The notes under the pieces are model-generated. The model was not told the DNA's origin and did no database searches. It saw only the letters and a list, made by a program, of their open reading frames with translations. The position numbers were made by a program, and so were the translations under genes. A stretch of DNA of 64,000 nt from Nocardia donostiensis (lineage in GTDB: Bacteria; Actinomycetota; Actinomycetes; Mycobacteriales; Mycobacteriaceae): assembly GCF_002081715.1 (NCBI RefSeq), contig NZ_MUKP01000003.1, positions 148,518-212,517 of the forward strand, in the 5' to 3' direction. Numbering within the stretch: position 1 is the first letter of the stretch; every line of letters begins with the position of its first letter. This document shows, piece after piece, positions 43,501 to 51,261 of the stretch.

Positions 43501-44801
43501 GCACCGATATCGCGGCCCTGCGCACTCACCTGCGCACGGTGCTGCCCGCGCATATGGTGCCGTCGCGGTTCCACTGGCTCGACGAACTCCCGCGCACTCC
43601 CAGCGGCAAACGCGACGACCGCGCGCTGCTGGGCATTCCGCTCGACTGGGGCGAGGCCGCCGTCACCCAGCGTGAACCGGTCGACGAGATCGAACGGTCG
43701 GCGATGGAGTTGCTCGCCGAATACGCCGGGCTGCCCGCGATCGGCCCCGACGACGATTTCTACGATATGGGTGGAACTTCCATCGGCGCCATGCGCGTGG
43801 TGATGGGATTGTCCCGCCGCTGGGGTGTGGAACTGCCGATGAGCTCGTTCATCGGCTCGCCGACCGCCGCCGGGCTGGCCGCGCTGATCCGGGCGGGGGA
43901 GACTGCACCGAGTTTCGACCCGCTGGTGCCGATCAATACCGACGGTCACCGGGCGCCGCTGTTCCTGGTGCACCCGATCGGCGGCAATGTGCTCTGCTAT
44001 CTGGCCGTCGCCAAATACCTCGATCCCGACCGCCCGGTGTACGGGTTGCAGGCCGCGGGCGCCGATGCGGGCAGTGTGCCGTTGACGTCGGTGGCCGATA
44101 TGGCCGAGTCGTATATCGCCGCGATCCGGCGGGTGCACCCGGTGGGGCCGTATCACGTGGCGGGCTGGTCGTTCGGCGGGTATGTGGCGTTGGAGATGGC
44201 GCGGCGGCTACCCGAACACGAGGTGGCCACCGTGACCCTGCTCGACACGATGGCGTTGCGGCAGCAGTCCCGCAAAACGATTCCGGAAGAGAGACTGATC
44301 CGCTGGTTCTTCCTGGAACTGCTGTGGTACGCCCGCGGAAACGAGAGTGCCCTGGTCGATTTCGAGCCGGATGTGCACGGTTCGGCAGAACTGTTCGACG
44401 CCATGCTGGCCGAGGCGATCCGCTCCGACATCCTGCCCGAAGGCAGCCCCGCTCAGTCGATCCGCCGGTTGTACGATGTCTTCCACGCCAATTACACGGC
44501 GCTGATCGAATACGAGCTCACACCGTATGACCGCGATATCACCCTGCTGCGGGCCGCCGATGGCCTGCCGCCGGGTTTCGATATCGCACATCAGACCGTC
44601 GGCACGATGTTCGACAGCGAGAACAATGGCTGGGAACAGTACGCGGGCCGCCGCTTCCAGGTGGTCACCGTGCCCGGCGACCACCTGCACATGATGACCG
44701 AACCACATGTCGGGGAAGTGGGGATGCAGCTGGATGCGGCCGTCGCCGCGGGCGATCCGGATCTGGACCGCGAATTCAGCGAGGGGATGCTCGACGCGTG
44801 A
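37590..44801 (+). CDS. dimodular nonribosomal peptide synthetase, C-A(Ser)-T-C-A-T-TE
   Basis: 2403 residues. C1 (about 10-430) has LHAVADGW with the catalytic His kept; its VDGEFRQWVCD region resembles the EntF condensation domain. A1 (465-960): YTSGSTGKPKG, FDVSVWELFWW, NLYGPTEATVD; the pocket read by eye is D-V-W-H-F-S-L-V-D-K, the serine code. T1 near 1007 (GGDSI). C2 has FHHAILDGWS (about 1216). A2 (1520-2010): FTSGSTGEPKG, FDVSFQEIF, NQYGPTETHVA; pocket D-V-Q-Y-A-S-Q-V-A-K, unassigned though it begins like proline codes. T2 near 2061 (GGTSIGAM). Thioesterase with Ser in AGWSFGGYVALEM and His in VPGDHLHMM. Starting with a C domain, it should accept an acyl or aryl starter, then add Ser and a second residue. 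GTG start with GAGGAG. No MbtH, PPTase or starter ligase gene is seen. Confidence 0.95.
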   Translation: MTSETRRTEVAETDPAPWPVTAYQRDILSASFRYAPEPIAQLAVKGDVDRPLDLPRLRAALRRAVQRNDALRLRFELVDGEFRQWVCDTEPELEHVDFTGDTDPAAACARWLRAAAAQPIPGPGTLAVTALVDDPNGFHIFIRVLHAVADGWALNLLLAHLILDFLSDDTSAFEQPMPSYRELLAEEQRYRFSAEWNDDREALLAHVGGSVPALFSRNSAPTAARGHRRLRLGKNYLDRIRATGATPFAYTAAALGSYLCAVHRSDEVMLGVPMLNRQTPVALAAGGHVTNMLPLRVRSGTGSTLSESAADVGAQIRELKKRQRFAYGDLVRAMAVDPTAPPLFDVSYSYMKLPSSDHLDQIMEQLELPNAGSCLQVLNIVAIEHERDGSLSLQLIYDLDVFDHTYPIGEAVRSIATMIEAALADPELPVAQLPLLSPRAAERIAGFESGPPVDFPYTTVDRLFQEQVTAHPRRTAIVAAAGTGDRSLTYAELARHSDGLADRLLALGAADNECVPVVLPRGTGMLVALYGIVRAGCAYVPLDPEFPAARIDTVLADCAARFVVADTRHQALFDRRGITRIDPADIASGSVHNRSHPANLAYLIYTSGSTGKPKGVMIEHRSVVNRLTWMQRRYPLAADDVILQKTPVTFDVSVWELFWWAITGARVALLEPGGERDPRRIIAAIAAAEVTVLHFVPSMLAAFVTELEANRAQLGRIATLRRVFCSGEALSPALVRRFHALYAAAKLPAPQLVNLYGPTEATVDVSYFDCPDEPLDTVPIGRPIDNIDLLVLDHTGRRLPVGVPGELNIAGAGVARGYRGRPELTSAAFVHDLRVPGRRRYRTGDLVRWLPDGNLEYLGRFDDQVKIRGNRVTLGEVQNALLDCAGVRDAAVVDEESTAQGVHLVGYFVAAPDAEPTPGGLAAELGNRLPTYMVPSRLVRVERIPVTRNGKLDRNALAQYATEPGAGSGSRDHTPGTEVEAALTRIWAATLGVETIGVHDDFFTHGGDSILVLALRTAAEREGLFFDVDSFYQRPTIAELAHVVARESAPTPAQITTPLDTVPLVDRAALHHAEDAFPATALQLGMLFHSIERADSASYKDVFRYRLQLPWSEDRFRAAYDRLLRRQPALRSSFELTKYSIPLQIVHSRVDGSVEVVDLTSVTNAEAEYRIENYIQQQRTARYQFDRPPLHALRAFLRTPEPGSGEPAVDLVLSFHHAILDGWSVATAVLELLRDYLHDLGIGDSGVPPGTPETTLLAEYAHAEQQTARSSKAREFWRAELAGAEPTALTALAAHHPETVTVPRARALVSRQLAARIRAYAERHQVPQKSIYLTAHLLSLRLLTGRDDVTTGVISHGRPDRAGAETLAGLFLNTLPMRLDATPITWGDALAQVIRRDRAAHPHRRYPLRSIIADHGGPVFETAFNFVNYHQFQTVLDVQRVRLLDIDIREETNFQLLVTVATDPRDGRIWVRVDGDSTVSAQQCDTVALTILRVLNALVTERDTALDLGNQRVHARDVGSLVADIAALRPHDIALAGDEGAWTYDELHTFADTIAARLAAHGVVAGARVGVLMRRRPELVALVLAIAGLGAASVPLDISYPRARLNLMIDRARPQRVVADADYADIVDNPALLLDAAELTAPGPMELNQVAVPPVYPDTTAYVLFTSGSTGEPKGVAMPHRGLTALVDWQNRAVSGVGLASTLQLAPLSFDVSFQEIFTTLASGATLRVSGRDLRADVEDLLYTVADENIERIYLPYVALQAFAEAAVVRQVFPTELKVLASSGEQLRITDEIRALREAVPGLLLENQYGPTETHVATRYSLTGPASEYPQLPPIGRAVDGAVVDVLDTALRPLPAGAPGEIYISGRTLASGYLASPGLTAQRFVAAPGGAVRYRTGDLGVRLASGAIVCLGRGDSQVKIRGFRVEPAEVELSILGSAEYFPGILDVAVVAHSFGGIDGALLAFLVGDEASTDIAALRTHLRTVLPAHMVPSRFHWLDELPRTPSGKRDDRALLGIPLDWGEAAVTQREPVDEIERSAMELLAEYAGLPAIGPDDDFYDMGGTSIGAMRVVMGLSRRWGVELPMSSFIGSPTAAGLAALIRAGETAPSFDPLVPINTDGHRAPLFLVHPIGGNVLCYLAVAKYLDPDRPVYGLQAAGADAGSVPLTSVADMAESYIAAIRRVHPVGPYHVAGWSFGGYVALEMARRLPEHEVATVTLLDTMALRQQSRKTIPEERLIRWFFLELLWYARGNESALVDFEPDVHGSAELFDAMLAEAIRSDILPEGSPAQSIRRLYDVFHANYTALIEYELTPYDRDITLLRAADGLPPGFDIAHQTVGTMFDSENNGWEQYAGRRFQVVTVPGDHLHMMTEPHVGEVGMQLDAAVAAGDPDLDREFSEGMLDA

Positions 44802-44802
44802 G

Positions 44803-45594
44803 TTACCGGCCCGCCGCGGCCCGCAGTACTGCCGCGGTGAATTCGTCCAGTGGATAGAACAATTCGATCGCCAGCTCCGACAAGGTCACGTCGGCGGGTG
44901 CGCCGAAGGTGGCCATCGTGCTGAACATCGCGATCTCACCTGCCGGGGTACGCACCCGCACCGGAAATTGGAACGGGCCCGACCGCTCCAGACCGGTTTC
45001 GGTGTCGGTGGTCTCGGGTAGCGGGTAGGCGCTGACCTCGTCATACAGGTCCCGCAACCGGGTATCGCCGGTCGCGCTGACCTGCCGCGCCAACCGCTCC
45101 AGGAACCGTTCACGCACCTGGTGCGCGTTCACCAACCGGCCCGACAGTCCTTCCGGGTGCAGCACCAGCCGGTACACGTTCGGTTGCCCGTCCAGCAGAT
45201 GGGCGTGCACACCGTCGGTGAGCACATGCATCGCCGAGTTACCGGCCACCACATTCCACATCCGGTCGACCACGACCGCCGGGTACGGCTCGTGCGTGGC
45301 CAGCATCGTTTCCCACGCCGATCGTGCGGCCGCCAGGTTCTCGTCGTCGAGACTGCTCTCCTGATACGCCGGTGCGTAGTCAGCGGCCAGCAGCACCGTA
45401 TTGCGTTCCCGCAGCGGAACATCCAGTGCTTCGCACAAGCGCAACACCATCGCCCGGCTCGGTTTCGCCCGCCCCGTCTCCACATACGACAGATGCCGGG
45501 CCGATGTCCCCGCCGCCAACGCCAGATCCAGTTGGCTCAACCGTCGCCGCTGCCGCCATTCCCGCAACAACCCGCCGACGCGCGAGGAAGCCAT
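44803..45594 (-). CDS. XRE-family regulator with MmyB-like ligand domain
   Basis: 263 residues. N-terminal helix-turn-helix (about 5-65: LLREWRQRRRLSQLDLALAA, GTSARHLSYVETGRAKPSRA) and a C-terminal MmyB-like PAS-type domain (YPAVVVDRMWNVVAGNSAMH, FPVRVRTPAGEIAMFSTMAT) that binds fatty-acid-like ligands in characterised relatives. It faces the NRPS stop with one base between, and is divergent from the membrane-protein gene at 45727, its likeliest target. A GTG six codons upstream is also in frame. Confidence 0.9.
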   Translation of the reverse strand: MASSRVGGLLREWRQRRRLSQLDLALAAGTSARHLSYVETGRAKPSRAMVLRLCEALDVPLRERNTVLLAADYAPAYQESSLDDENLAAARSAWETMLATHEPYPAVVVDRMWNVVAGNSAMHVLTDGVHAHLLDGQPNVYRLVLHPEGLSGRLVNAHQVRERFLERLARQVSATGDTRLRDLYDEVSAYPLPETTDTETGLERSGPFQFPVRVRTPAGEIAMFSTMATFGAPADVTLSELAIELFYPLDEFTAAVLRAAAGR

Positions 45595-45726
45595 GAATCG
45601 AGTTCCTACCACCCGGTCAGGCTAAACGGCCGTCGGTGAGCACCGCCATGACCTCGGAGGTCATTGAGCCGGTTACCCACATCCGCCACAGTGGTGCCGT
45701 CACCGACCTCGAACAAGAAGGCGAAC

Positions 45727-46155
45727 ATGACCACCGCGATACGAACATCCCGAACAAACACTGTCCTGGACTCCGAACCCCTCCGGCGCGCCCTCCGCGT
45801 GGACGGCTGGTCCACCGGCGTATTCGGTGTCGTCATGCTCGCCGGCGCGGCACCGCTGACAGAGCCCCTCGGTCTCCCCACCTCCTGGTCGATCCCGGTC
45901 GGCGTCGCCATGCTCGGCGGGGCGCTGGCATTGCTGCTCATCGCCGGCTACCCGGTCGTCTCCTTACGCCACGCGAGGGCCGTGGTCGCCGTGAACCTGA
46001 CGGCCGCCGTGGCGATGGTGGCGTTGGCCTTCTCCGGCCTGATCGATCTGACCGGACTCGGCATCGTTTTCTTGCTGATCGGCGCGGTCACCGTCTCGGT
46101 GTTCGCCTTCTTCGAATATCGGGGATCGGTCCGAGCCACCGGGAAAGGACAGTAA
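45727..46155 (+). CDS. small membrane protein, four predicted helices
   Basis: 142 residues: a short cytoplasmic N-terminus (MTTAIRTSRTNTVLDSEPLR) then hydrophobic segments around GVFGVVMLAGAAPL, IPVGVAMLGGALALLLIAGY, VAVNLTAAVAMVALAFSGLI and GIVFLLIGAVTVSVFAFFEY. No family is recognised. The start is placed at the ATG after GAAGGCGA; the in-frame sequence further upstream looks non-coding. The SgcJ-like gene starts five bases after its stop, so they form an operon divergent from the XRE gene. Confidence 0.72.
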   Translation: MTTAIRTSRTNTVLDSEPLRRALRVDGWSTGVFGVVMLAGAAPLTEPLGLPTSWSIPVGVAMLGGALALLLIAGYPVVSLRHARAVVAVNLTAAVAMVALAFSGLIDLTGLGIVFLLIGAVTVSVFAFFEYRGSVRATGKGQ

Positions 46156-46159
46156 GACC

Positions 46160-46618
46160 ATGAACAACCGCACGGCTTCGGTCGACATCTCCCGCGCCGA
46201 CGACGAAGCCGCTGTGCTGCGGCTCCTCGACGAACAAGCCTCCGCCTGGCAAGCCGGAGACGGCGCCGCCTTCGCCGCCACCTGCACCGAAGACGCCGTT
46301 TTCGTCTCTGTCATCGGCGAACATATCGTGGGCCGGACAGCTCTTGCCGCGGTCATGCAGCAAGGTTTCGACGGTTTCATGAAAGACACCCGTTGGTCGT
46401 CGCCGAAGCAGACCACTATCCGCTTCCCGGTGGCCGACACCGCCATCGTCGCCACCGACGGCCTGTGCGTCCTGCGCCCCGGCTCCGACACCTGCCGCCC
46501 CGAAGACCTCTCCATCCAGACCCGCACCGCGGTGCGCGTGGCTGGGCGATGGCTGTTCGCGTCATTTCAGAACACGCGCATAGTGTCGCCGGGCGACCTT
46601 CCGCAGGTCGAACAGTGA
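46160..46618 (+). CDS. SgcJ/EcaC family (SnoaL-like) protein
   Basis: 152 residues, NTF2-like fold. VLRLLDEQASAWQAGDGAAF, ATCTEDAVFVSVIGEHIVGR and TRTAVRVAGRWLFASFQNTR are family signatures. Related proteins include oxygenase-like or isomerase-like enzymes of enediyne and other pathways, but most have no known substrate. Second gene of the XRE-divergent operon. It resembles the protein at 482-1003 only at family level. Confidence 0.85.
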   Translation: MNNRTASVDISRADDEAAVLRLLDEQASAWQAGDGAAFAATCTEDAVFVSVIGEHIVGRTALAAVMQQGFDGFMKDTRWSSPKQTTIRFPVADTAIVATDGLCVLRPGSDTCRPEDLSIQTRTAVRVAGRWLFASFQNTRIVSPGDLPQVEQ

Positions 46619-46710
46619 CCCAGCCCCCGAGACCCGACACACCGGACAACGCCGCTGTCTCTCCGCCTGCGAGTCGACGATGAAGTGCTGGCCTCTATTT
46701 TGCCTCACCG

Positions 46711-47997
46711 TCAGGCGCCGACGAGATCCTCGGGACCCCACTGCGCAGTGAGTGGCAGCCCTTGTTCGACTCCTGCGCGGGCGACTGCCACCAGGGGAGT
46801 GTGCGTATCTACGCCAGGTACGGCAAGCACCTCTCGCGCGAGGGCGTCGTAGTCGTGGCGGTCGAACAACCGGTCTTCGAGCCATTTGACCGAGCCGAGA
46901 AAATGTACCGCCCCGGCCACGGGGGTACGGTCCGCGCCGATGATGTCGATTTCCGGTTTGTTCTGCCGGTTCCACCAGCCGCCGATCGCTTCGGTATCGG
47001 GCCAGCGGTCATCGGGGAGTAGACGTAGCAGGGATTCTCGGATGAGCGGCTCTACGGCACGTCCACACCAAGTGGTCCAGGAGCGTTCGATGTGGGCGAG
47101 GGCGAGGTCGCCACGCCCGCGTTCGGTGAGGGGGATGCCGCGCTGCAGGAACGCGAGCCAGAACCGCAGGTATGGGTCGGCGATGCGGTAGCGCTTGTTC
47201 TTGGAGTCGGGTTTGGTGGACAGCGGCAGGTCGGCGGCGATCGTGCTGAAGGTTCGTTCGCCGGATCCGATCGCTTCCAACACCGCGCGTGATCGCGAGG
47301 CCTCCGGGAACTCGCCGAGGAGCGACAGCTCACCGGCCACCAGCAGTGGTGACAACGGGTTGCTGGTCGCCTCGCGTAGGAAGTCTGTTCTGCTCATGCC
47401 CGGCTGCCACGACCGAACGATTTCGGGGAACCCGCCGGTGATCAGCATGGCGTCGACAGCAGCGGCGTCATCCAGCCCCTGTCATGCTCTGGACATCGGC
47501 CACATGCAGCGGCTGTACCGTCATCTTCGTTGCCCGTCCGAAGAATGGCCGGTCACGCGACTGCAGCGCTTCCATCACCGAGATATCGCTGCCCATCAGA
47601 ATCAACAGGACCGGCTTCGCCGACAGGTGACGATCCCACACCGTCTGCAGCGCACCTTCGAACTCTGCGTCCTGCTCGACGAGCCACGGCACCTCGTCGA
47701 TCACCGCGACGCTGGGGTGTCCTGTGGGAGTGCGAGAGCCAAGGCGCGGAGCGCGTGGTTCCAGTCGGAGACCTGTATACCGCTGAAGACCCGTTTCGCC
47801 CAGGCTGGAGCGTCCGATGGTTTCGATGAAGTCTTCGCGTTCGGCGACCGAATTACGCCCCTGGTTGCTTGGAAGAGGAGGTAGGGGAGCCCGGAACGGT
47901 CACAGAATTCCTGGGCGAGCCGCAACTTGCCGACGCGTCGCCGCCCGGTCACGGTTACCGCTCGGCCGCGCGTGGTGGCTTTTCCCCCGGTGACCAC
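46711..47997 (-). pseudogene. DUF234-type AAA ATPase, broken by two frameshifts
   Basis: Three frames in order make one archaeal-type ATPase. From 47997: AVTVTGRRRVGKLRLAQEFC (Walker A, with Leu where Ser/Thr belongs). From about 47704: VAVIDEVPWLVEQDAEFEGA (Walker B), ILMGSDISVMEALQSRDRPF. From about 47480: GLDDAAAVDAMLITGGFPEI, then the DUF234 nuclease-like tail (YRIADPYLRFWLAFLQRG, PEIDIIGADRT) ending at 46711. Frames change near 47710 and 47478, each time as if one base were lost from a short C or G run. The N-terminus before Walker A is also missing. A decayed gene of a family often linked to mobile or toxin-like functions. Confidence 0.8.
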
Positions 47998-48030
47998 GTC
48001 CAGTTGCCTGTATGGCTGGGCCGAAGCGTC

Positions 48031-49080
48031 TCAGGCGGGGTAGGTGTGGACTTCGGTTGCCTCGAGGGCGGCCCACAGGGGGAGGCCGGGGCGTAGGCGG
48101 AGGTCGGCGACGGTGGCGGGGGTGACGTCAGCGAGGACCGGTGGGGTGCCGTCGAGGCGGACGCGGACGGTGTGGGCGTGTTGTTCGATACCGGCGACGG
48201 TGACCGGCCAGGTGTTGCGGGGGCTGCCGGTGGGGCGTTCGAGGTGGAGGCCGATCGCGGTGGGTGGGAAGGCGATGTGGACGGGGCCGGTGGCGGGTTC
48301 GGCGGTGGTGAGGGTGCCGCCGTCGGTGAGGTCGACGGTGGTGTCGTGGGCGGTGCCGCGAAAAAGGTTGAGCCCCACCAGGTTCGCGACGTAGTCGGAG
48401 CGGGGTCGGCGGGCTACCTCGGCGGGGGAACCTTGCTGGACGATGGCGCCGTTTTCGATGATGACGAGACGATCCGCGAGCACCAGAGCGTCGAGGGGGT
48501 CGTGGGTGACCAGCACCGTGTGCCCCGGGAAATCGGCGAGATGGTGGGCCAGGTCGGAACGAACCCGCAATCGGGTGCTGGCGTCGAGGGCGGACAGGGG
48601 TTCGTCCAGGAGCAATAGTTGTGGTGCGGTGGCCAGGGCGCGGGCCAGCGCCACCCGCTGGGCTTGGCCGCCGGAGAGGGCGCGCGGTTTCGCGTGGGCG
48701 TAATCGGTTACCCCCACCCGGTCGAGCCAGCGCCGGGCGGCTGCGCGGGCAGCGGCTCGGCGATGCCCGCGAGCGCGCAGGCCGAAGGCGACATTGTCGA
48801 GGGCGGTGAGGTGGGCGAACAACAGGTAATCCTGGAACACCACGCCGATCGGGCGTCGCTCCGCGGGGACGAACACGTTCGGTGGTCCGTCCCAGACCTG
48901 CCCGTCCAGCCGGATGCTCCCGTCCGTCAATGGTGTCAGCCCGGCCAGGGCGCGCAGCGCGGTCGTCTTACCCGCGCCGTTCGGGCCCAGTAAGGCCAGG
49001 ACTTCGCCCGGCTCACACACCAGGTCCGCCGTGAGCCGGAAGTTGCCCCGCGTGAGGTGCAACTGCGCGGCCAGAGTCAC
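48031..49080 (-). CDS. modC: molybdate ABC transporter ATP-binding protein ModC
   Basis: 349 residues. Walker A LLGPNGAGKTTALRAL, Q-loop VVFQDYLLFAHLTALDNVAF, signature ALSGGQAQRVALARAL, Walker B LLLLDEPLSALDAS, H-loop VLVTHDPLDAL. A C-terminal TOBE domain (about 280-349) binds oxyanion. GTG 49080 overlaps the modB stop as GTGA; the open frame running further upstream is only the shadow of modB. Confidence 0.93.
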   Translation of the reverse strand: MTLAAQLHLTRGNFRLTADLVCEPGEVLALLGPNGAGKTTALRALAGLTPLTDGSIRLDGQVWDGPPNVFVPAERRPIGVVFQDYLLFAHLTALDNVAFGLRARGHRRAAARAAARRWLDRVGVTDYAHAKPRALSGGQAQRVALARALATAPQLLLLDEPLSALDASTRLRVRSDLAHHLADFPGHTVLVTHDPLDALVLADRLVIIENGAIVQQGSPAEVARRPRSDYVANLVGLNLFRGTAHDTTVDLTDGGTLTTAEPATGPVHIAFPPTAIGLHLERPTGSPRNTWPVTVAGIEQHAHTVRVRLDGTPPVLADVTPATVADLRLRPGLPLWAALEATEVHTYPA

Positions 49081-49892
49081 AGCGCACCTCGTATCCAGCG
49101 TTCGCGCAGCGCGGCCAGCACCGCAACCGACACCGCGAGCAGCACCACGCTGAGCACGATCGCCGCGTCCGGGTCGGTTTCCAAAGCGAGGTATACCGCC
49201 AACGGCATGGTGGTGGTTTCCCCGGGAAAGTTGCCCGCGAACGTGATCGTCGCACCGAACTCGCCGAGGGCCCGCGCCCAGCACAGCACCGCACCGGCCA
49301 CCACACCCGGCAGCACCGACGGCAGCGTCACCCGCCGGAACGTCAGCCACCGCGACGCGCCGAGGGTTGCGGCGGCTTCCTCGTATCGTGGGTCCGCGCT
49401 CCGTAACGCGCCTTCGACCGAAATCACCAGGAACGGCATAGCCACGAACGCTTCCGCGACCACCACACCGGGCGTGGTGAACGGCAACGCGACCCCGAAC
49501 CAGTCGTACAGGTATTGCCCGAGCAGCCCCCGCCGCCCCAGCACCAGCAGCAACGCCACACCACCCACCACCGGCGGCAACACCAGCGGCACGGTGACCA
49601 GCGCCCGCACCAGCCCGCGCCCGGGAACATCCCCGCGGGCCAGCAGCCAGGCGAGCGGGATCCCCAGCACCAGGCACAGCACCGTCGCCAGGCTCGCGCA
49701 TACCAGCGAAAGCCGCAAAGCCGCACCGATTTCCGCGCTGAACAGCCGTTCGGGCAGCTCACGCCACGGCGCTCGCAGCACCAGTCCGAGCAGCGGCACA
49801 ACCAGGAACACCAGCCCGAGCAGTGCGGGCAGAACGAGGATCAGCGGCCGCCGTCCCCGCACGGCCCGCCGCCGCGTCCGCGTCACTGTCAC
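49077..49892 (-). CDS. modB: molybdate ABC transporter permease ModB
   Basis: 271 residues with five to six membrane helices and the permease EAA loop EEAAATLGASRWLTFRRVTL. VPLVLPPVVGGVALLLVLG and ARALGEFGATITFAGNFPG are typical of ModB. GTG start overlaps the modA stop as GTGA. Confidence 0.93.
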   Translation of the reverse strand: MTVTRTRRRAVRGRRPLILVLPALLGLVFLVVPLLGLVLRAPWRELPERLFSAEIGAALRLSLVCASLATVLCLVLGIPLAWLLARGDVPGRGLVRALVTVPLVLPPVVGGVALLLVLGRRGLLGQYLYDWFGVALPFTTPGVVVAEAFVAMPFLVISVEGALRSADPRYEEAAATLGASRWLTFRRVTLPSVLPGVVAGAVLCWARALGEFGATITFAGNFPGETTTMPLAVYLALETDPDAAIVLSVVLLAVSVAVLAALRERWIRGAL

Positions 49893-50656
49893 GGTGTGTC
49901 GAATCCGGCATCGACGAAGACCGGCCGGGCTGCCGAGGAACCGGTGAAGTCGGCGAACAGCGCGGCCACAGCCGGGTTCGGTGCCTCGGCCAGCGGCGCG
50001 ATCAGGTACTCGTTGGCGACGCGGCTCGATTCGGGAAAACCGATCCCCTCGACCGCGTTCCCTGCCGCGCGCACGTCGCTGCGGTACACCAGCGCGGCAT
50101 CGACTTCACTGAGCGTCACCTTCGTCAGGGCGGCCTTGACATCCTGCTCGGTGGTGTCGGGTTGCGGTGTGACACCGGCAGCCTCGAAAACCTGCTGCGC
50201 GGCGGCCCCGCACGGCACCTGCTCGGCGCATATCGCGATCCTCGGTTCGGGTTTCCCGAAGTCGGCGAGCCCGGTGACACCACCCGGGTTCCCCGCCGGC
50301 ACCGCGATCTCGAGCCGGTTGCGCGCGAACGTCACCGGTGTCGCTGTGACATCACCGGAGTCGACGACCTGCTGCATATTCTTCGGCGCTGCGGAGGCGA
50401 ACACGTCCGCGGGTGCGCCTTGCCGGATCTGCTGAGCCAGCGTGGAACTGCCGCCGAAGCTGAACACCACCTCCACGCCCGGGTGTTCGGCTTCGAACCG
50501 TGCACCGAGTTCGGTGAACGTCTCGGTGAGCGAGGCGGCGGCGAACACCGTGATCCGCCCGCTGACCTCACCGGAGTCGCCGCTGGTGTCCACGGCCACG
50601 CACCCGGTCAGCGCCAGCGCGACGAGCACCATCAGGGCCCGAAATACAGCCGTCAC
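49889..50656 (-). CDS. modA: molybdate-binding lipoprotein ModA
   Basis: 255 residues. Lipoprotein signal ALMVLVALALTGC, then a periplasmic-type binding protein: ITVFAAASLTETFTELGARF, FSFGGSSTLAQQIRQGAPAD, VFASAAPKNMQQVVDSG, ARNRLEIAVPAGNPGG, DAALVYRSDVRAAG. It captures molybdate (or tungstate) at the cell surface. GTG start overlaps the stop of the HTH-Mop gene as GTGA, so all four genes are translationally linked. Confidence 0.94.
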   Translation of the reverse strand: MTAVFRALMVLVALALTGCVAVDTSGDSGEVSGRITVFAAASLTETFTELGARFEAEHPGVEVVFSFGGSSTLAQQIRQGAPADVFASAAPKNMQQVVDSGDVTATPVTFARNRLEIAVPAGNPGGVTGLADFGKPEPRIAICAEQVPCGAAAQQVFEAAGVTPQPDTTEQDVKAALTKVTLSEVDAALVYRSDVRAAGNAVEGIGFPESSRVANEYLIAPLAEAPNPAVAALFADFTGSSAARPVFVDAGFDTP

Positions 50657-51051
50657 CGCTGCGGTACCTCGACCACGACATGCGTCGATTTCACCGACGC
50701 GACCGCCACACTGCCCACCTCGAGCCCCAACTCGTCCACCGATTCCCGGCTCACCAGCGACACCAGCCGGAACGGTCCCGCCTGCATCTCCACCTGCGCC
50801 ATCACGGTGTCCTTCACCACCCGTGTCACGATTCCTCGCATCCGGTTGCGCGCCGACGCCGCCACTGTCGCTCCCGCCTCCGGCGCCGCCGCCATCGCCT
50901 GCGCGAACTCGGCCAGATCCCGCCCCCGCACTCCTTGCCGCCCGCTGTCCAGCCGAACCGAAGGCAGCCGCCCCTGATCCACCCACCGCCGCACGGTGTC
51001 ATCACTGACCCCGAGCAGAGTAGCCGCCTCACTGATCCGCAGATTCGTCAC
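50653..51051 (-). CDS. HTH-Mop (TOBE) molybdate-responsive protein
   Basis: 132 residues. N-terminal excisionase/MerR-type winged helix (LRISEAATLLGVSDDTVRRW, VDQGRLPSVRLDSGRQ) and a C-terminal Mop/TOBE domain (SARNRMRGIVTRVVKDTVMA, QVEMQAGPFRLVSLVSRESV). It is probably a molybdate sensor controlling its own modABC operon, a simpler counterpart of ModE. GTG 51051 gives the proper domain start. Confidence 0.87.
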   Translation of the reverse strand: MTNLRISEAATLLGVSDDTVRRWVDQGRLPSVRLDSGRQGVRGRDLAEFAQAMAAAPEAGATVAASARNRMRGIVTRVVKDTVMAQVEMQAGPFRLVSLVSRESVDELGLEVGSVAVASVKSTHVVVEVPQR

Positions 51052-51261
51052 GAACGGCAGTGTATTTCTGCAAGTGCGGGGATAGAAGGGGGTAGTGGTT
51101 TCCGAAGCACCGCGGTGGGCGTGGGGCGAACCCGCTACCGAGGCGTTGAGCGGCACTGCCGACTACAGGTGCGTGTGGAGACCTCGGCGGTGACGCGCGA
51201 GCAAGGCCCCTGGGGGAACCTGCTGGCAGTCGCTTCCCGAGGCGATCGCATCACCCGTTGT

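Noticed and set aside
42100..43640. Proline specificity for the second NRPS adenylation domain
   Set aside because: The pocket begins D-V-Q-Y like some proline domains, but the remaining residues (A-S-Q-V-A) do not fit. Left unassigned.
40833..44156. Very long antisense open frame inside the NRPS gene (also 14038-16161 in aceE and 19980-21950 over kasA/accD6)
   Set aside because: High GC makes the complementary strand of a coding frame open. The translations are Gly/Arg/His/Val-rich with no motifs, and the sense genes are certain.
45636..46163. Second open frame overlapping the small membrane protein gene
   Set aside because: Its translation is Arg/His-rich without structure, while the other frame gives clear membrane helices and a ribosome site.
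49081..49701. Upstream extension of modC to about 556 residues
   Set aside because: The added part is a shadow of modB; GTG 49080 overlapping the modB stop gives a normal ModC.
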